Shown in pieces: positions 22,827-34,960 of a stretch of 64,000 bases of DNA. This DNA comes from Mactra quadrangularis (lineage: Eukaryota > Mollusca > Bivalvia > Venerida > Mactridae). The notes below the pieces were generated by a model that saw nothing but the letters and a program-made list of their open reading frames with translations, was not told the DNA's origin and did no database searches. Numbering within the stretch: position 1 is the stretch's first letter; every line of letters begins with the position of its first letter. The position numbers and the translations under genes were made by a program. Location of the stretch: positions 15,216,011-15,280,010 of the forward strand of contig CM046297.1 in NCBI GenBank assembly GCA_025267735.1, written 5' to 3'.

Positions 22827-22892
22827 TTAAGTGCAAGACAGTTGTAACTCAAGTTAAAAAAAGAGTGAGTTACAACTGTTATGCGCTAAGTC
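22827..22892. repeat. Short hairpin with 14-bp perfect arms
   Basis: ACAGTTGTAACTCA (22838) and its exact inverse (22866-22879) enclose a 14-bp A-rich loop. Pairing extends imperfectly outward (CTTAAGTGCA / GCGCTAAG). Confidence 0.8.
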
Positions 22893-22997
22893 TGTGTATT
22901 GTACAAAAGAAAGTTAGAGGATGGTTACTAAAGGAGATACCATGGTTAGGTGAACTGGTAACCTCCTCATAATTCTTAGTGTTAACTTTAAACTGAA

Positions 22998-23080
22998 CAA
23001 ACTCATGAGGGGGTAGAACACTTGCCTTGTAAGTGAGGGGTCCTGGGTTCAAGTCCTGGTCAGGCTGCATATTTTTCTCA
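22998..23080 (+). repeat. tRNA-like SINE head fragment
   Basis: GGGGGTAGAACACTTGCCTTGTAAGTGAGG followed by GGGTTCAAGTCCTGGTCAGG resembles the anticodon-to-T-arm half of a tRNA with a TGT-like anticodon. The 5' half is degraded and there is no acceptor pairing, so it is a retroposed remnant and not a tRNA gene. Confidence 0.6.
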
Positions 23081-23337
23081 CCTTGTGACTCACTCACAAC
23101 CTATGTCCCTCTTTTCAGAGGCAAAATATGCATTAAATGCAAGTTTGTTCTTGACTTGATTATTTTACATGATATATCAGTCTTTGCCTTAAATGTTGTA
23201 TGTTATATATAATAATGAACACAATTATCAACTATCCCTACAGTTAAGAAATGAATTATTCTTATTAGCCTACATCAATTTTCACTAGTCCTGGGCCCGG
23301 GGCTAGTAGGTTAAGGCGCAGTCTGAATCTCATCAGT

Positions 23338-23691
23338 TAAGCTACAGTCTCATAAACATGAAAATAGCCGTGAGGATAATGTACAGGCGTCGTGCGATCA
23401 AGCTCCGCAAGGACTCATATGAACTCTTGCATACCCGTACGTACTGTTACGTTTTTTACCAGACCCGTGAAATAAGCCCAGGATATCAGTTTCAAAGTCA
23501 AATCGTGAGCAAAATTGAGGCCAAGTATGGATTAAACATGCATATCTTCCAGCTACGGCTCTGTACAGGTGTGTTGTTTTGTACCATGTGCGTACGGTCA
23601 CCTTAATACGCAAGGCTTCCCACGGCCTACGACTGTCTGCACGCACACACGGGTCCACAACAAGCCACGATTTTATGGGACTGAGGCATTA
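23338..23691 (+). mobile_element. CpG-rich TIR element (TIR-G), copy 1
   Basis: The ends TAAGCTACAGTCTCATAAA / TTTTATGGGACTGAGGCATTA are inverted repeats. The interior is unusually CpG-rich for this window and full of CCGTACG/GTACGG words. Co-linear with 61477-61818 and inverted at 53243-53597. No transposase. The overlapping open frames on both strands are not conserved between copies. Confidence 0.85.
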
Positions 23692-24685
23692 CTGACAACT
23701 AACCTACTTAATACAGATGTAGGAGAGAATACACTGCAGCAATTACTGAACGGTCAAAATCCATTAAATTTTAGAGTATGTAGGCCTGGCTCGCCCCAGT
23801 ATAGAATGTCTCAGGGAGCTAACAGAGATGGCACATATAAAAAATTACCTTTCTTCAAATGGCAAATATTCCTTCCCACAGAGTGCATATATTACACTTT
23901 AAAAAAATAGAATAAAATCCTCTCAGTAACTTCTTCTTAATAAGAAATCCAAACATTTACAAAAAATATCGAAAAATCAACAAAAGTAAAGTTAATCCGA
24001 AATAAATCCACAAAATAAAAGCTATGTGACCTGAACAACGTTCAAGCTGTGAACTACGTGAACTAACCAACACATGTACAATATAAACTCATCCATACAT
24101 GTACATAACTACAAACAGCTTAAATAAAAACCGTCCCGAAAATTCCTTGTCATCAAAAGTAAACTTTATAAAATATTAATTCAATAACTCGTACATACTT
24201 CAATTTTTATACCCTTTATAAATTCTGAATAATATAATTAGATAGTCGAAGGCAGGGATGTATTTCATTTTTATCGTGTACTATAGTGATAATAGGGAAT
24301 TTATACCTTCTTTTTCTCTCCCCACACCCCCACCCACACAAATTTGTGATACATATACAATTATATATGTACTCTCAGTGATACAGCATTTTTATATAAG
24401 ATTTTACAAAAGTTAAGCAAACAAACCACAAAATGAGAACTACAAAGCTTTTTATACAGAAAAACCTTGATCTTTACAAAAGTTACTTGTATCCAAAATA
24501 AAATTTAACGAAAGTCAAATTTGGATAACATGTGCATCGGTCACTTAAAAAATATGTCTACATCCAACTTAATTAGCATGTAGTTTTGACCCATCAATAT
24601 ATGAGAATATGGATACAGCATAAATAGTACTTTTACTATTGCAATACTATTGTGATAGTATTTTTGGTCCCAATAGTCACCCCTA

Positions 24686-25030
24686 CCAACAGAGCAATCT
24701 CAGTAAACAAATATCCTATAGACCACTGTCATATAGGATCTCTTAGCAATGCTCCACGGGTCAAGTCGAGATGACCTTGGTGTTGACCAATCAATGCTTT
24801 CATCTAGACAAAAACACTATTGATTGATAGCATTTTGCTTTCATAATTTCTATTTCAAGACCGAGGTTTGCAAGCTAATTTGACTGTGGTGTTATTCACA
24901 GGCTGTGATTGGACGGCTCATTTCAAATTGGGTGACATAGACGATGTAAACAAGTTACTATACATAATGATTGTGTCATGAATATTATAATGAGAAAAGG
25001 TCGCCTGAACCTGACCCTCATAAAGAAACA
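24686..25030 (-). repeat. Dispersed repeat R3, copy B
   Basis: Matches R3 copy A from AGCAATCTCAGTAAACAAATATCC to GCCAGATCTCAATTAGCAAGTAGG. Its right end passes without a break into the 48-bp satellite. Confidence 0.85.
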
Positions 25031-25868
25031 GCCAGATCTCAATTAGCAAGTAGGCGAGCTGAAAACTTTAGATCGGGTTTTGATCAGATTCCCAACAGTA
25101 GGCGAGCTGAAAGCTTTAGATCGGGTTTTGATCAGATTGCCAACAGTAGGCGAGCTGAAAACTTTAGATCAGGTTTTGATCAGATTGCTAACAGTAGGCG
25201 AGCTGAAAACTTTAGATCGGGTTTTAATCAGATTGCCAACAGTAGGCGAGCTGAAAGCTTTAGATCAGGTTTTAATCAGATTGCTAACAGTAGGTGAGCT
25301 GAAAACTTTAGATCGGGTTTTAATCAGATTGCCAACAGTAGGCGAGCTGAAAGCTTTAAAATCGGGTTTTAATCAGATTGTCAACAGTACGCGAGCTGAA
25401 AACTTTAGATCGGGTTTTAATCAGATTGTCAACAGTAGGCGAGCTGAAAGCTTTAGATCGGGTTTTAATCAGATTGTCAACAGTAGGAGAGCTGAAAGCT
25501 TTAGATCGGGTTTTAATCAGATTGTCAACAGTAGGAGAGCTGAAAACTTTAGATCGGGTTTTAATCAGATTGTCAACAGTAGGCGAGCTGAAAGCTTTAG
25601 ATCGGGTTTTAATCAGATTGTCAACAGTAGGAGAGCTGAAAACTTTAGATCGGGTTTTAATCAGATTGTCAACAGTAGGCGAGCTGAAAACTTTAGATCG
25701 GGTTTTAATCAGATTGTCAACAGTAGGAGAGCTGAAAACTTTAGATCGGGTTTTAATCAGATTGTCAACAGTAGGAGAGCTGAAAGCTTTAGATCGGGTT
25801 TTAATCAGATTGCCAACAGTAGGCGAGCTGAAAGCTTTAGATCGGGTTTTAATCAGATTGCCAACAGA
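25031..25868. repeat. 48-bp satellite, about 17 units
   Basis: The unit contains CAACAGTAGGCGAGCTGAAA, then GCTTTAGATCGGG and TTTTAATCAGATTG. Variants (GCGAG/GAGAG, AAGCTTT/AACTTT, TTGCC/TTGTC) occur in blocks. 48 is a multiple of three, so the array is open in several frames, giving frames of 315, 172 and 108 codons. A one-base gain near 25,358 shifts the phase mid-array without closing it, which argues the openness is a property of the unit rather than selected coding. Confidence 0.95.
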
Positions 25869-26247
25869 GCTAAATACCCCAGAATCAGTCCACTAATTTA
25901 TATACTGATAGGTCTCTATGTGAAAACTCTATTCACCAAACAAATATCAGGCCACAACAAGTTGATCATATGTTCTACGGATTTTTCTGAAAAAAAAATG
26001 GGGCGAGCGAGCGAAGAAAAAAAATAAATCTTTATTCACTTGCTTTACATAGCGGTTTGACCAAATTTTTATGAGCGAGCGAGGAAATAAAAATATTTTT
26101 TTGTAAAAAACGTCAAAATTAAGGTGCGAGCGAATCCATAGAACATATGATCGATTTGTTGTGGCCTCAACTGCATAAAATATTTGGTGATGCATTGCAG
26201 TAAATCATACATTGTGTATCTGATACAATATCATTAATCCATGAAAT

Positions 26248-27096
26248 ACAAGAGCTGTCAGAGGAGACAGCATGCTCGACTAAGTAAGTATTTGTCACAG
26301 GAGATGTGGTTGATTATAAGGAACATACATATTTTAAAATTTGAAAATGATACCTTAACAAATTTAAAGTAAAAAAAAAAAAATTTTTTTTTTTTAAATT
26401 GTAAGTTCACTGGAGACAATTTAAAAAAAAATGTACTTGGAATTATGAGCCTAAATGTCATATGAGATGTGGTTGATAACAAGTAAATCTGTGAGCTAAT
26501 GCTCACTAGTGATACCCCCGCCAAAATCTAAAAATATGCGACAAACAGGAAGTAGATGAGCAAGGAGCATGAAATCGCTTTACACCACATGGGACTATAG
26601 GATGAAGCAATATGCAAAGTTTCAGGCTGCTGCATGGTATAGTTGCTGAGAAAACTGTGATGGAAATTTTGTAACGGACGGACGGACGGACGCACACACG
26701 CACGCACGCACGGACAAGGGTAAAACAGTATACCCCCCTCTTCTTCGAAGCGGGGGTATAATAAGGAACATATATTTAAAGCTTAAAGTCAATACCTAAA
26801 GAAATAAAACAGTTGCAGTAAAAACAAATATTTTTTAAAGAAAACTAAAAGAAAGACTACGTCCAAGGGGGGATAATTCTAAAAAATGTAATCGGAGTTA
26901 TGAACCTTATCACATGAGAAGAGGTTGATAATAAGGAACATATATTTAAAGTTTGATGTTGATACCTCAAGAAATAAAAAAGTTATAGTAAAAAGTATTT
27001 TACTGCACAAAAACTTCAATCAGAAATGTGGATGCGGACGTCGACACTACGGGGAGTAGGAGAGCTCTCCATTTACTTTGTAATGTCGAGCTCAAA
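26248..27096. repeat. Dispersed repeat R4, copy 1 (interrupted)
   Basis: Begins ACAAGAGCTGTCAGAGGAGACAG and ends GTAGGAGAGCTCTCC...GTCGAGCTC, as does 50612-51014. The interior repeats GGTTGATAATAAGGAACATA and GAAATAAAA..AGTT. It is interrupted by the element at 26481-26760. Confidence 0.85.
26481..26760. mobile_element. ~280-bp element nested in R4
   Basis: Splits the R4 phrase GGTTGATAAnAAGGAACATA that is intact at 50820. The ends carry GATACCCCCGC at the left and GCGGGGGTATA at the right (terminal inverse). It includes a (GGAC)n(GCAC)n run (26678-26712). Confidence 0.8.
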
Positions 27097-27371
27097 ATGA
27101 ATGTGATGCAAATCTAATTTAAATAACATTAGTTAGGATTTACATTTCACCAAGTTTATTTAAATAACATTATACATGTATAGGTTTGACTGTACAGCAA
27201 ATTTCTATCTCAATAATGACAACTTTCTGATCAAATTTACATAACCTAGTTTATAAAGTCATCTTTTATAGATCAATATGCAGCAAAATCCGTTAGCATA
27301 CTTATTTAAACTTTGGATGAACTTTTCCTATCAACTTTCTAAACCCAAAGTTGGTGTTCAAACTAAGAAAT

Positions 27372-28022
27372 AAGTATTCAACTATCAGTGGCTCAAACAT
27401 TAACCCCACTGATTTAAATACTCATAACAGTACTATTGTTATCACTATATATAGCAGGGCTTTTTCAGCCTATCTCACGGTGCCGAATATCAGCCCCGTT
27501 CCCAATGCCAAATATTTTGGACCATTTTTCCCAATTTCAAGAAAAAAATCCCAATCTTGTTAAACAATTCCCTTTGAACAGGATGTCTTTTGCCTTTACA
27601 AAAGAAGCACGACTGCCGAGATTTCATACAAAAATTAAAAAAAAAATAAATATATAATAAATAATAATAAAATACATGAGAATATGCATTGAATGCCTCA
27701 CTGTACTGTCAGAACAAACTCTTTAGGAACACTGCAACACTGTCAGAGACACCAAAGCAAAGCTTAAAGATTTAATGCAGAAAAATTAATGATGAAATTT
27801 CCAAATTGGATTGATTTGTCGATATTTTTCCCAAATGGGACTATTTACCACGTTAAAATTTCCCAATTTGGGCAGGGGCTTTTTTCCCCAAAACCCCTAA
27901 AAAAGCCCTGTATAGATAAAAATAGTTACCTGTATCAATGTATGGAAGGTATCAAACAAATAAAGAGTATATAAATCAGTGGGGGTCAAATGTATGCACC
28001 ACTGACAGGTGGCAATTTAACA
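27372..28022. mobile_element. MITE-A copy split by another element
   Basis: Left arm GTATTCAACTATCAGTGG ... CACTGATTTAAATACTCA. Right arm ATAAATCAGTGGGGGTCAAA...CACCACTGACAGGTGG. The two arms are separated by the TIR element 27455-27910. Confidence 0.8.
27455..27910. mobile_element. 456-bp TIR element (CAGGGCTTTTT), nested
   Basis: The ends CAGGGCTTTTTCAG / CTAAAAAAGCCCTG are flanked on both sides by TATAG (27450-27454 and 27911-27915), a short direct duplication. The interior repeats TTTTTCCCAAATTGGGA-type words. A CAGGG start is typical of hAT MITEs, but hAT duplications are usually 8 bp. Confidence 0.8.
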
Positions 28023-28928
28023 ACAAACACCATGCCTCTTATAACATTCCTATCTCAGCTAAGTTTCAAATTTCTATATATTTTTACTAAAGATCTACAT
28101 ATTATTAAATGAATAAATTTTCAGTACATTGTATAAAGAAACAGTATAATCTTTTACAATATAATACAATATTATATATCAAAGTCATATTATACAAAAT
28201 ACACTTATATTTCATGTAATATTTCAATGTAGGCATTATTATGTAAACTCAATGGATAGATCTTCAAATATACCCCCTGTAATGTTCAGTCCCAGACATT
28301 GCAGTAGTCACAGTCATCTCCCCCATAAATTTATAATTTCATTGGTAAAAATTCAAAATTTTCAAAAATCCTGAATTTTCTCTAACTAAAATGTTTTCAA
28401 GCCAGAAAATTTTGCTAAAGAACTTGAAAAACCACTTTTATGGGCAGCTTATCATTAAAAATCATGACAATACAATGTAGAAAGACTTCCAACTGTTCAT
28501 AAGACTTTTTATAATGACTAAAGGTCTCCAAATTCTTGAACTTCTGAAAATTTACTCCCATGTTAAAAACAACTGCTAACATGTTTCAATTTAGTCAAAA
28601 TTGTTTGGTCTTCCTTCAAGATCCCCATAATAAATTTTGAGTTATCTCCCCCTGATTTTTTTCAGTATACGCCCATTATACTCATATATATCTAACAAAA
28701 GCCATTCAGATTATTCAGTACAGCAAGTCTTCCTGTTGTCTCTATATGACTTATTCAAGTATACTGTCGAGTAGGTTCTATCCCATTGTAAATGGTTTCA
28801 CAAAGACAAAATATAGATCAATCTCTAAATTTGTTTATTTTTGTACTGAGTAGGTTTTTTGTTGTCAGTAACTGCTTTAAGAATATGCTCATGAATGAGG
28901 TCTTCACAAATTATATAATACATTTTAT

Positions 28929-29324
28929 CAGGGCTCGTATTTAACAAAAAATTGGACATGCAAATTTTTGCGAGTTGATTTTATTTCAACACGCAAAAAA
29001 GAAAAAATCATGCGTATTTTTTTCTTGTTTAAAATTTTAATAGCATACACGGATACTAATCATATGTGCTAACACCATACATGTAGTACTATTATTTAAC
29101 TGTAGATAGAACAAGGGCGCTCTTGGAATAGACCAAGAATATCGAACATGCTTTTACGTTGAATCTTTAATTAATTCTATTGATCTGACCGTTTCAAAGC
29201 TGAATTGAGCTTCATTCTAGTGTGTCGATTTATCGCGAAAATTTGCGAGTTAAAATGAAAGTTACTCGCAGTTTTCAAAATCCACTCGCATTTTGCGAGT
29301 ATGCGAGCTTAAATTCGAGCCCTG
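28929..29324. mobile_element. 396-bp hAT-like MITE (CAGGGCTCG)
   Basis: CAGGGCTCGTATTTAAC and TTAAATTCGAGCCCTG are terminal inverses. The subterminal GCGAGTTnAAATnAAAG and TTTGCGAGT words repeat. Related to 54751-55130, where an exact 8-bp duplication is present. Here the flanks agree at only five of eight bases. Confidence 0.8.
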
Positions 29325-29376
29325 ATTTATATTATACAGTAAATATTTATAGCTTGTTCATACTGACCAGGAACTA

Positions 29377-29525
29377 TTGAATACATTTTGCACCCTTAGT
29401 TTTTTAGCTAAGAATCAAGAGGTCAATGATAATTTTAGTAGGTGCCCCGAGTTGGACAAGCAGCTATATATTTTACTTGCACAAAGCATATGTTTAATAG
29501 CAGTAACAAGTTGTCTGAACAAAAA
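29377..29525. repeat. Dispersed repeat R5, diverged copy
   Basis: GGACAAGCAGCTATATATTTTACTTGCACAAAGC and TTTAATAGCAGTAACAAGTTGTC match 57690-57833. A 78-codon frame across it is not supported as coding. Confidence 0.55.
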
Positions 29526-30124
29526 AGGACAACTTTTAAAATCAAGCCCAGAAAATTATATTCCTACGCACATCAAAGCATGTGCCTGTTTTTTATTAAA
29601 TAATAAAACATAAACAACAGCTTAAGTAATTTTTTTAAAGAAAATTGTCAGAAGTCAATGAGATTAATTTAGTAATTATATTCATTCTATTTGACAATAA
29701 GCACAAACCAATTATTAGCTGCCACCCTGGCCTAAGTCATTTGAGTCGGGAACTTTGACCAAAAATGGCCCCTAGCTGTGACCCCCTATACAAATACTAA
29801 ATTATTTACGAGCATTTAAGCGCTTACATAGCAATTTGTATCATGCAATATAACAATAGATAAATTAAAACCTACCGTGTCATTATTATGTCATATAACA
29901 TCCAATAAAACCCTTAAGGGGTTAAAAACACCTTTTCTGACGTAACAATGACCCTTTAGGGATGAAAACACCTACCCGGTATTTGACCTAATTTTTCACA
30001 CAATCTCTTGAAAACGTAATTTTTTAAAATTCCAATAGGCTCCGAGAACAATGTTATAATGTATGTGTAATTATATCCAACACAATAATAATAATATAAG
30101 TATAAAAGTTTATCAGTATATTCA

Positions 30125-30440
30125 AGAACAGTTCCAACTGTGAGGGTCAGCTAGATCCTTATAAATCTTGGAATTTTCAAGCTACACTCAAAAACCCTAT
30201 TTAACTACTATGCAATTCCAGCTGTGGAGTTCAATGGGTCTGTAATAAGCACGGAATTTTCAAACAACACGCAAATCCCCATTTAGTTACCTAAGACAAT
30301 TCTAGCTATGGGGTCCTTAGACCCTCTACTGTCCTGGAATTTTACAGACTAAAAGCAAAACACTAATTACATAGTAACAAGTCAATTCCAACTGTGAATT
30401 GTCTATTAACGTAATTCCTAATAATCTTGGATACTTTTTT
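30125..30440. repeat. Tandem repeat of ~90 bp, four diverged units
   Basis: Each unit has AATTCnAnCTnTGnGG(G/T)TC followed by CTTGGAATTTTnnA. Spacing is about 85-95 bp. Confidence 0.65.
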
Positions 30441-30804
30441 AATGTACAAAAAATATGGTATACAAAGCTAATGTACTACAATATACATTGAATATGTACA
30501 TTTAGATATTTCTTAATAAAGAAAACAGGTCAAAATTATTGGGGTTATCTAACTTAAGTTCAAACAGTTACAATTGAATGCATTATTTTGTCAAAGATTT
30601 CAAAAGGTACGACTTCAAAGTTATGAATTTATCTTCCTAAACTGAACCAATTTTCCAGTCATCTTTCATGGCTTGCAGGCAAACTTGTTAACTATCCAGA
30701 AGATGACTCTCTGTTCTACAATACAATTTTGTCTGTGTTCCTTTCCCGAAAATAATTCTAAGTTGAGACTCAAGTCAGAGCTGAAGGTAGCTCTATCCTT
30801 AATA

Positions 30805-30998
30805 TTGTTAAATTTTATTCAACTGACCATGGCACATTCATTAACCCCACTGATTTAAATACTCAATATTTGTTGGATAATCTCCATATATACAGATATC
30901 TATTTTTTCAATTTAGAGTCCAGAACTACTCTCGTGAGAATTTAAATCAGGTGGGTTAATGTAATTTGTGTCATAGACAGTTGAATAAAATTAAACAA
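30805..30998. mobile_element. MITE-A, intact copy (194 bp)
   Basis: TTGTTAAATTTTATTCAACTG at the left and CAGTTGAATAAAATTAAACAA at the right are clean terminal inverses. CCCCACTGATTTAAATACTCA and the inverse complete the arms. This is a good reference copy for the family. Confidence 0.9.
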
Positions 30999-32489
30999 TA
31001 TCAAGGATAGGTCTAACTTAATCTCTGACTTGAGTTCAACCTGAGAATTATATTACTATTAAGTCATACAAGACAATTATCACCAAGTCACTAATGCATT
31101 GACATGTATGTTTACTTCAACTTTTCATGCTAAGACTAAAACCAAGAATTAAATAGTATTCAAACATAGTTTTAGATATCATATGATTGTCCTGCAATAA
31201 ACATCACTATCAATCCAAATTAATGTTTCACAACCATGTAAATATCCAAATCTTCCATCAAACAAATAAACAAATAAACAAACACTAAATCAAGAAAACT
31301 TCACATCCGCATGTAAAACCTATGCACATAACATAGCACAACATACACAGTATGCACTTTATATTTTGTATAACAAAATTAAACTTTGTGTATATTTCAA
31401 TTTTACTTCACTGATTCACAGCTTGCATCTCTTTCATATCTGTAATAACTTGTTATAAAACTTAAGCAAAAAAGCACCAATCTCTCATACATTTATCTAA
31501 CACACATCTAAAATCATAGTGTACTAACTTCTTATACCAAAATGCAAATCAACAGGTTAGCGCAAAACAGGCCTATATAATACTTTAAATCTATGCACAG
31601 TACCCATCAAAATGTTGGAGACAAAAGAAATTAAGCAAAATTCTTATACATATGTATTTCAATGATTGTTTTTGGTAGAACCATTGTTTTTGATATATTC
31701 AATATGGTTGGTGATGAAATGAAAACAGATTTGGTAAATGCATCATATTACATGTATATAAGATTCAGCATCTGTTATCACATAGTCTCCAAAACCATCA
31801 TCAAGTCTAATCTATAACTTAGTTTGTAAGCTTCTCTAGTAGTCTCAACTACAAAATAGTAACATAACAAAATAAATAAGCTAAACTAAACAGCATTTAA
31901 AAATAAATTATTATCAATTTTTTTATAACACCTACCGGTATGTAGTATGCTTTTAAAATGAAAATGTCTCCACACTTTTGGTGGGTACTGTAGTTAGACT
32001 AGTTTTGCACTGACACATTTATATAATTATAATCCACATACATTAATATAAATCCTTCCTCCTTTTCCACTTTGAAAACTACCGGTTAATAACAACACTA
32101 CATAAATCAGCTCTTCACGACTTCCGTCAAAAAATCGCTAACTATTCCCAACAACTATATTTTACATCATTACATCAAGAAGTTGCTTGACTGTGTCAAT
32201 AATACTAACTGTGTCAAGATGCTGAATGTATATAACTTAAGACAATTCTTTTATATATAATGTCCTATATGAGAAATTACCCAGGCGAAATGAAAGCCAT
32301 ATGACCATGGTCTACCATGGTATACCATGGTTAAACAAAGTCCATTCTTATGTATGTCCATGTCATATAATCCTTAGATATAACCTTAAGTATAAACAAC
32401 AATACATTTTTGTCTATGGACAATTCCTTTAGCTTGCTTGTTTACATTTTGTGGGACAAACAATAAAATGCAAAATAAACGTTTATTAA

Positions 32490-32565
32490 CCTTGTTTAAG
32501 TTTGTTTTGGTTTTACGGCGCACCAACACAGAAAGGTCATTATAATCGCACAAACCTTGTTTAAA
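32490..32565 (-). repeat. SINE tail fragment
   Basis: GTTTGTTTTGGTTTTACGGCGCACC-AACACAGAAAGGTCAT is the inverse of the shared SINE 3' tail also seen at 39727 and 48955. Confidence 0.65.
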
Positions 32566-33670
32566 GGTGCTGTTGGGTGAACCAAGCATTAAAAATAATG
32601 ACACATCAGTTAGCATCATACATAATGGAAAATAGTCATTTCATACCTAACAAAAAAAAAATTCAAAATAATTATCTATTCTTTTTTAACAAATTTATAC
32701 ACATGGATTTAGCAAATACATGTACATGTTGAACTATGTAAGTTCTGCTAAAATGATCAAATTGATTTATAATTGCAATAATTTGAGTTTGTAAAATTGT
32801 TAAGTCCAAAATGTCTAATTTGAGAATAAAAAGTTACCTATATTAAGACTTTCCAACTATCAAAACCATCAATTTCTATGGTCATAAAAGTGGAATTTTT
32901 CAGTTCTTTTAGCTTTTCTACACTTAATTTTTGTTGTTTTTTTCACATAGAAATAAGGATTACATAACCATAACGAGATAATAATCCAAAATGTCAAAAC
33001 AACAATGTCAATTAAAAACAAATTAATCACAACTCCCTTTCCTATTGTACATAGCTCTTAAACAAATTGACATAATCATGTAAACTTCAAGTTGAACAAG
33101 TAACCAGCATATAACAAATGGTTGTAAAGTTTGTATCGTAACAAAAGCTAGAAAAAAAGTCCATTTGTTTAACATAATGTTACAAAATAATACCTTTTCA
33201 ACAATGATGCAAAAAAAACCAACAACACTGTCTGCACTTAAAACGCATACCTGCCATTTAGTAAAAAAAAATATTTTCTTAACAACAAAATACCTGAATG
33301 CATTTTTTTCTCGATTTAAAAGAAACAACAGTACAGTAAAATGGATCACGAAACGAGACATCAACGTAAAAACATAACACATGTCATATAAATTGTTACG
33401 CGTCAAAATTTTCTAATGAAGAAAAAATTTCAAATAAAATTTGTATAAGTAATTCATAAAAAATAATAAAAGCAGCAGCACAATTAGTTAGTCTAACTGC
33501 ATGTCAAAAATTTTGAAATTAGTTAAAAAATACAAATTTACAAAAATGACCTATTTTACCATAACCCCGCAAGGCAAAAAAATAATAATTTAATGAAAAT
33601 CAGCTTTAAATTTTCAAAACTATTCTATCATTAGTTTCATTGGAAAGCCCTCCAAAAACAGAATCATACA

Positions 33671-34016
33671 ATCCCCTCATTATACTGAACTGCCATTCCC
33701 CCCCCCCCTTAATACTGAACTGCCATTTCCTGCATTATACTGAACTGTCATTCCCCCAATTATACTGAACTGCTATTTCCCCATTATACTGAACAGTCAT
33801 TCCCCCATTATACAGAACTGCTATTTCCCCATACTGAACTGTCATTCCCCCCAATATACTGAACTACCATTTCCCCCATTTATACTGAACTGCCATTTCC
33901 CCCAATATACTGAACTGCCATTTCCCCCATTTATACTGAACTGCCATTTCCCCCAATATACTGAACTGCCATTTCCCCCCCATATACTGAACTGCCATTT
34001 CCCCCAATTATACTGA
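33671..34016. repeat. 25-27-bp C-rich minisatellite, about 14 units
   Basis: The unit is TATACTGAACTGCCATTTCC followed by CCCAAT or a variant. One C-run near 33700-33709 is ten bases. The second half alternates two unit types. Confidence 0.9.
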
Positions 34017-34179
34017 ATCATTATTTGCATGTCATAAGTTTTTAGTGTCAAAATTTAGTCTCACCAAATTCACAAAAAACACCACTCACACTTTATGATA
34101 AGAAATCATATTCCTTAAAGCACAGTAAATTAGATATCAAAATATTTTGTCATGAAACTTACATTTCTCCATAAAACAC

Positions 34180-34815
34180 TAAATAACAAACCATTAAAGG
34201 TACAGTCCAACTTAACTTAAATTTCACCAGAAAACTACATTGTTAATCATTACACAAACCATTAAAGGTACAGTCCGAAACCAACTTAAATTGCATAAGA
34301 AAACTCTACATTATTAATCATCATAGATTAAAATACATTAAAGATACAGTCTGACTAATTGCAACTGAAGTTTCTCTATAAAACTCTAAATAACATGTCA
34401 TTATACAAATACATTAAAGGTACAGTCTGACATCAACTTAAACTTCACCACAAAACTACATTGAATATCATTATACTAATACATTAAAGATACTGTCTGA
34501 CTGATTACAAATTTCTCTATAAAACTCTGCATTAGTAATCATTATACTAAACTTTAAAGGCACAGTCTGACAAATTTCTTTTCTCTAAAAAAAATCTCTA
34601 AATTAAAATCCACACCAGAATGGGACAATTATGTTACTTTTCCTCCATTAATAAGTTAACTGTTACAAATTTCTCTATAAAACTCTGCATTAGTAATCAT
34701 TATACTAAACTTTAAAGGCACAGTCTGACAAATTTCTTTTCCTTACAAAAACTCTAAATTAAAATCCACACCAGAATGGGACAATTATGTTACTTTTCCT
34801 CCAATAATAAGTTAA
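34180..34815. repeat. Tandem repeat with nested ~150-bp duplication
   Basis: ACATTAAAGGTACAGTCTGAC plus AAACT(C)TACATTnnTAATCATTATAC recur every ~70-90 bp. 34500-34640 and 34660-34812 are an additional near-identical duplication ending GGGACAATTATGTTACTTTTCC. Confidence 0.85.
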
Positions 34816-34839
34816 CTTTTAAGAGAATTTGCCTATATG

Positions 34840-34960
34840 GGTTTTGGGAAAGTGAGAACTGGTTAAATAGTAACAGACAAGAGTCCAGAAAAGCTAGGTT
34901 AGGTGCACTGGCCACTGTATAATGTCCATAATTGTGTTGACAGGGCGTTTAACTTAATAT
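34840..34960 (+). repeat. SINE-A body and tail fragment
   Basis: GTGAGAACTGGTTAAATAG, CAAGAGTCCAGAAAAGCTAGG, GGTGCACTGGCCACTGTATAA and GTTGACAGGGCGTTTAAC follow the SINE-A body order. The head is absent. Confidence 0.65.

Noticed and set aside
24971..26027. Long plus-strand frames (up to 315 codons) with 16-residue repeats
   Set aside because: They lie on the 48-bp satellite. The unit is open in several frames, frames overlap one another, and a one-base indel in the array does not close them.
32290..32335. CCATGGTnTACCATGG palindromic cluster
   Set aside because: Short, single, and without flanking repeats or known function; probably chance or a tiny foldback.
33023..33406. 127-codon hydrophobic minus-strand frame
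   Set aside because: Composition follows AT richness (Phe/Leu/Ile), there is no motif, no splice context in the host gene's phase, and no repeat copy that keeps it.
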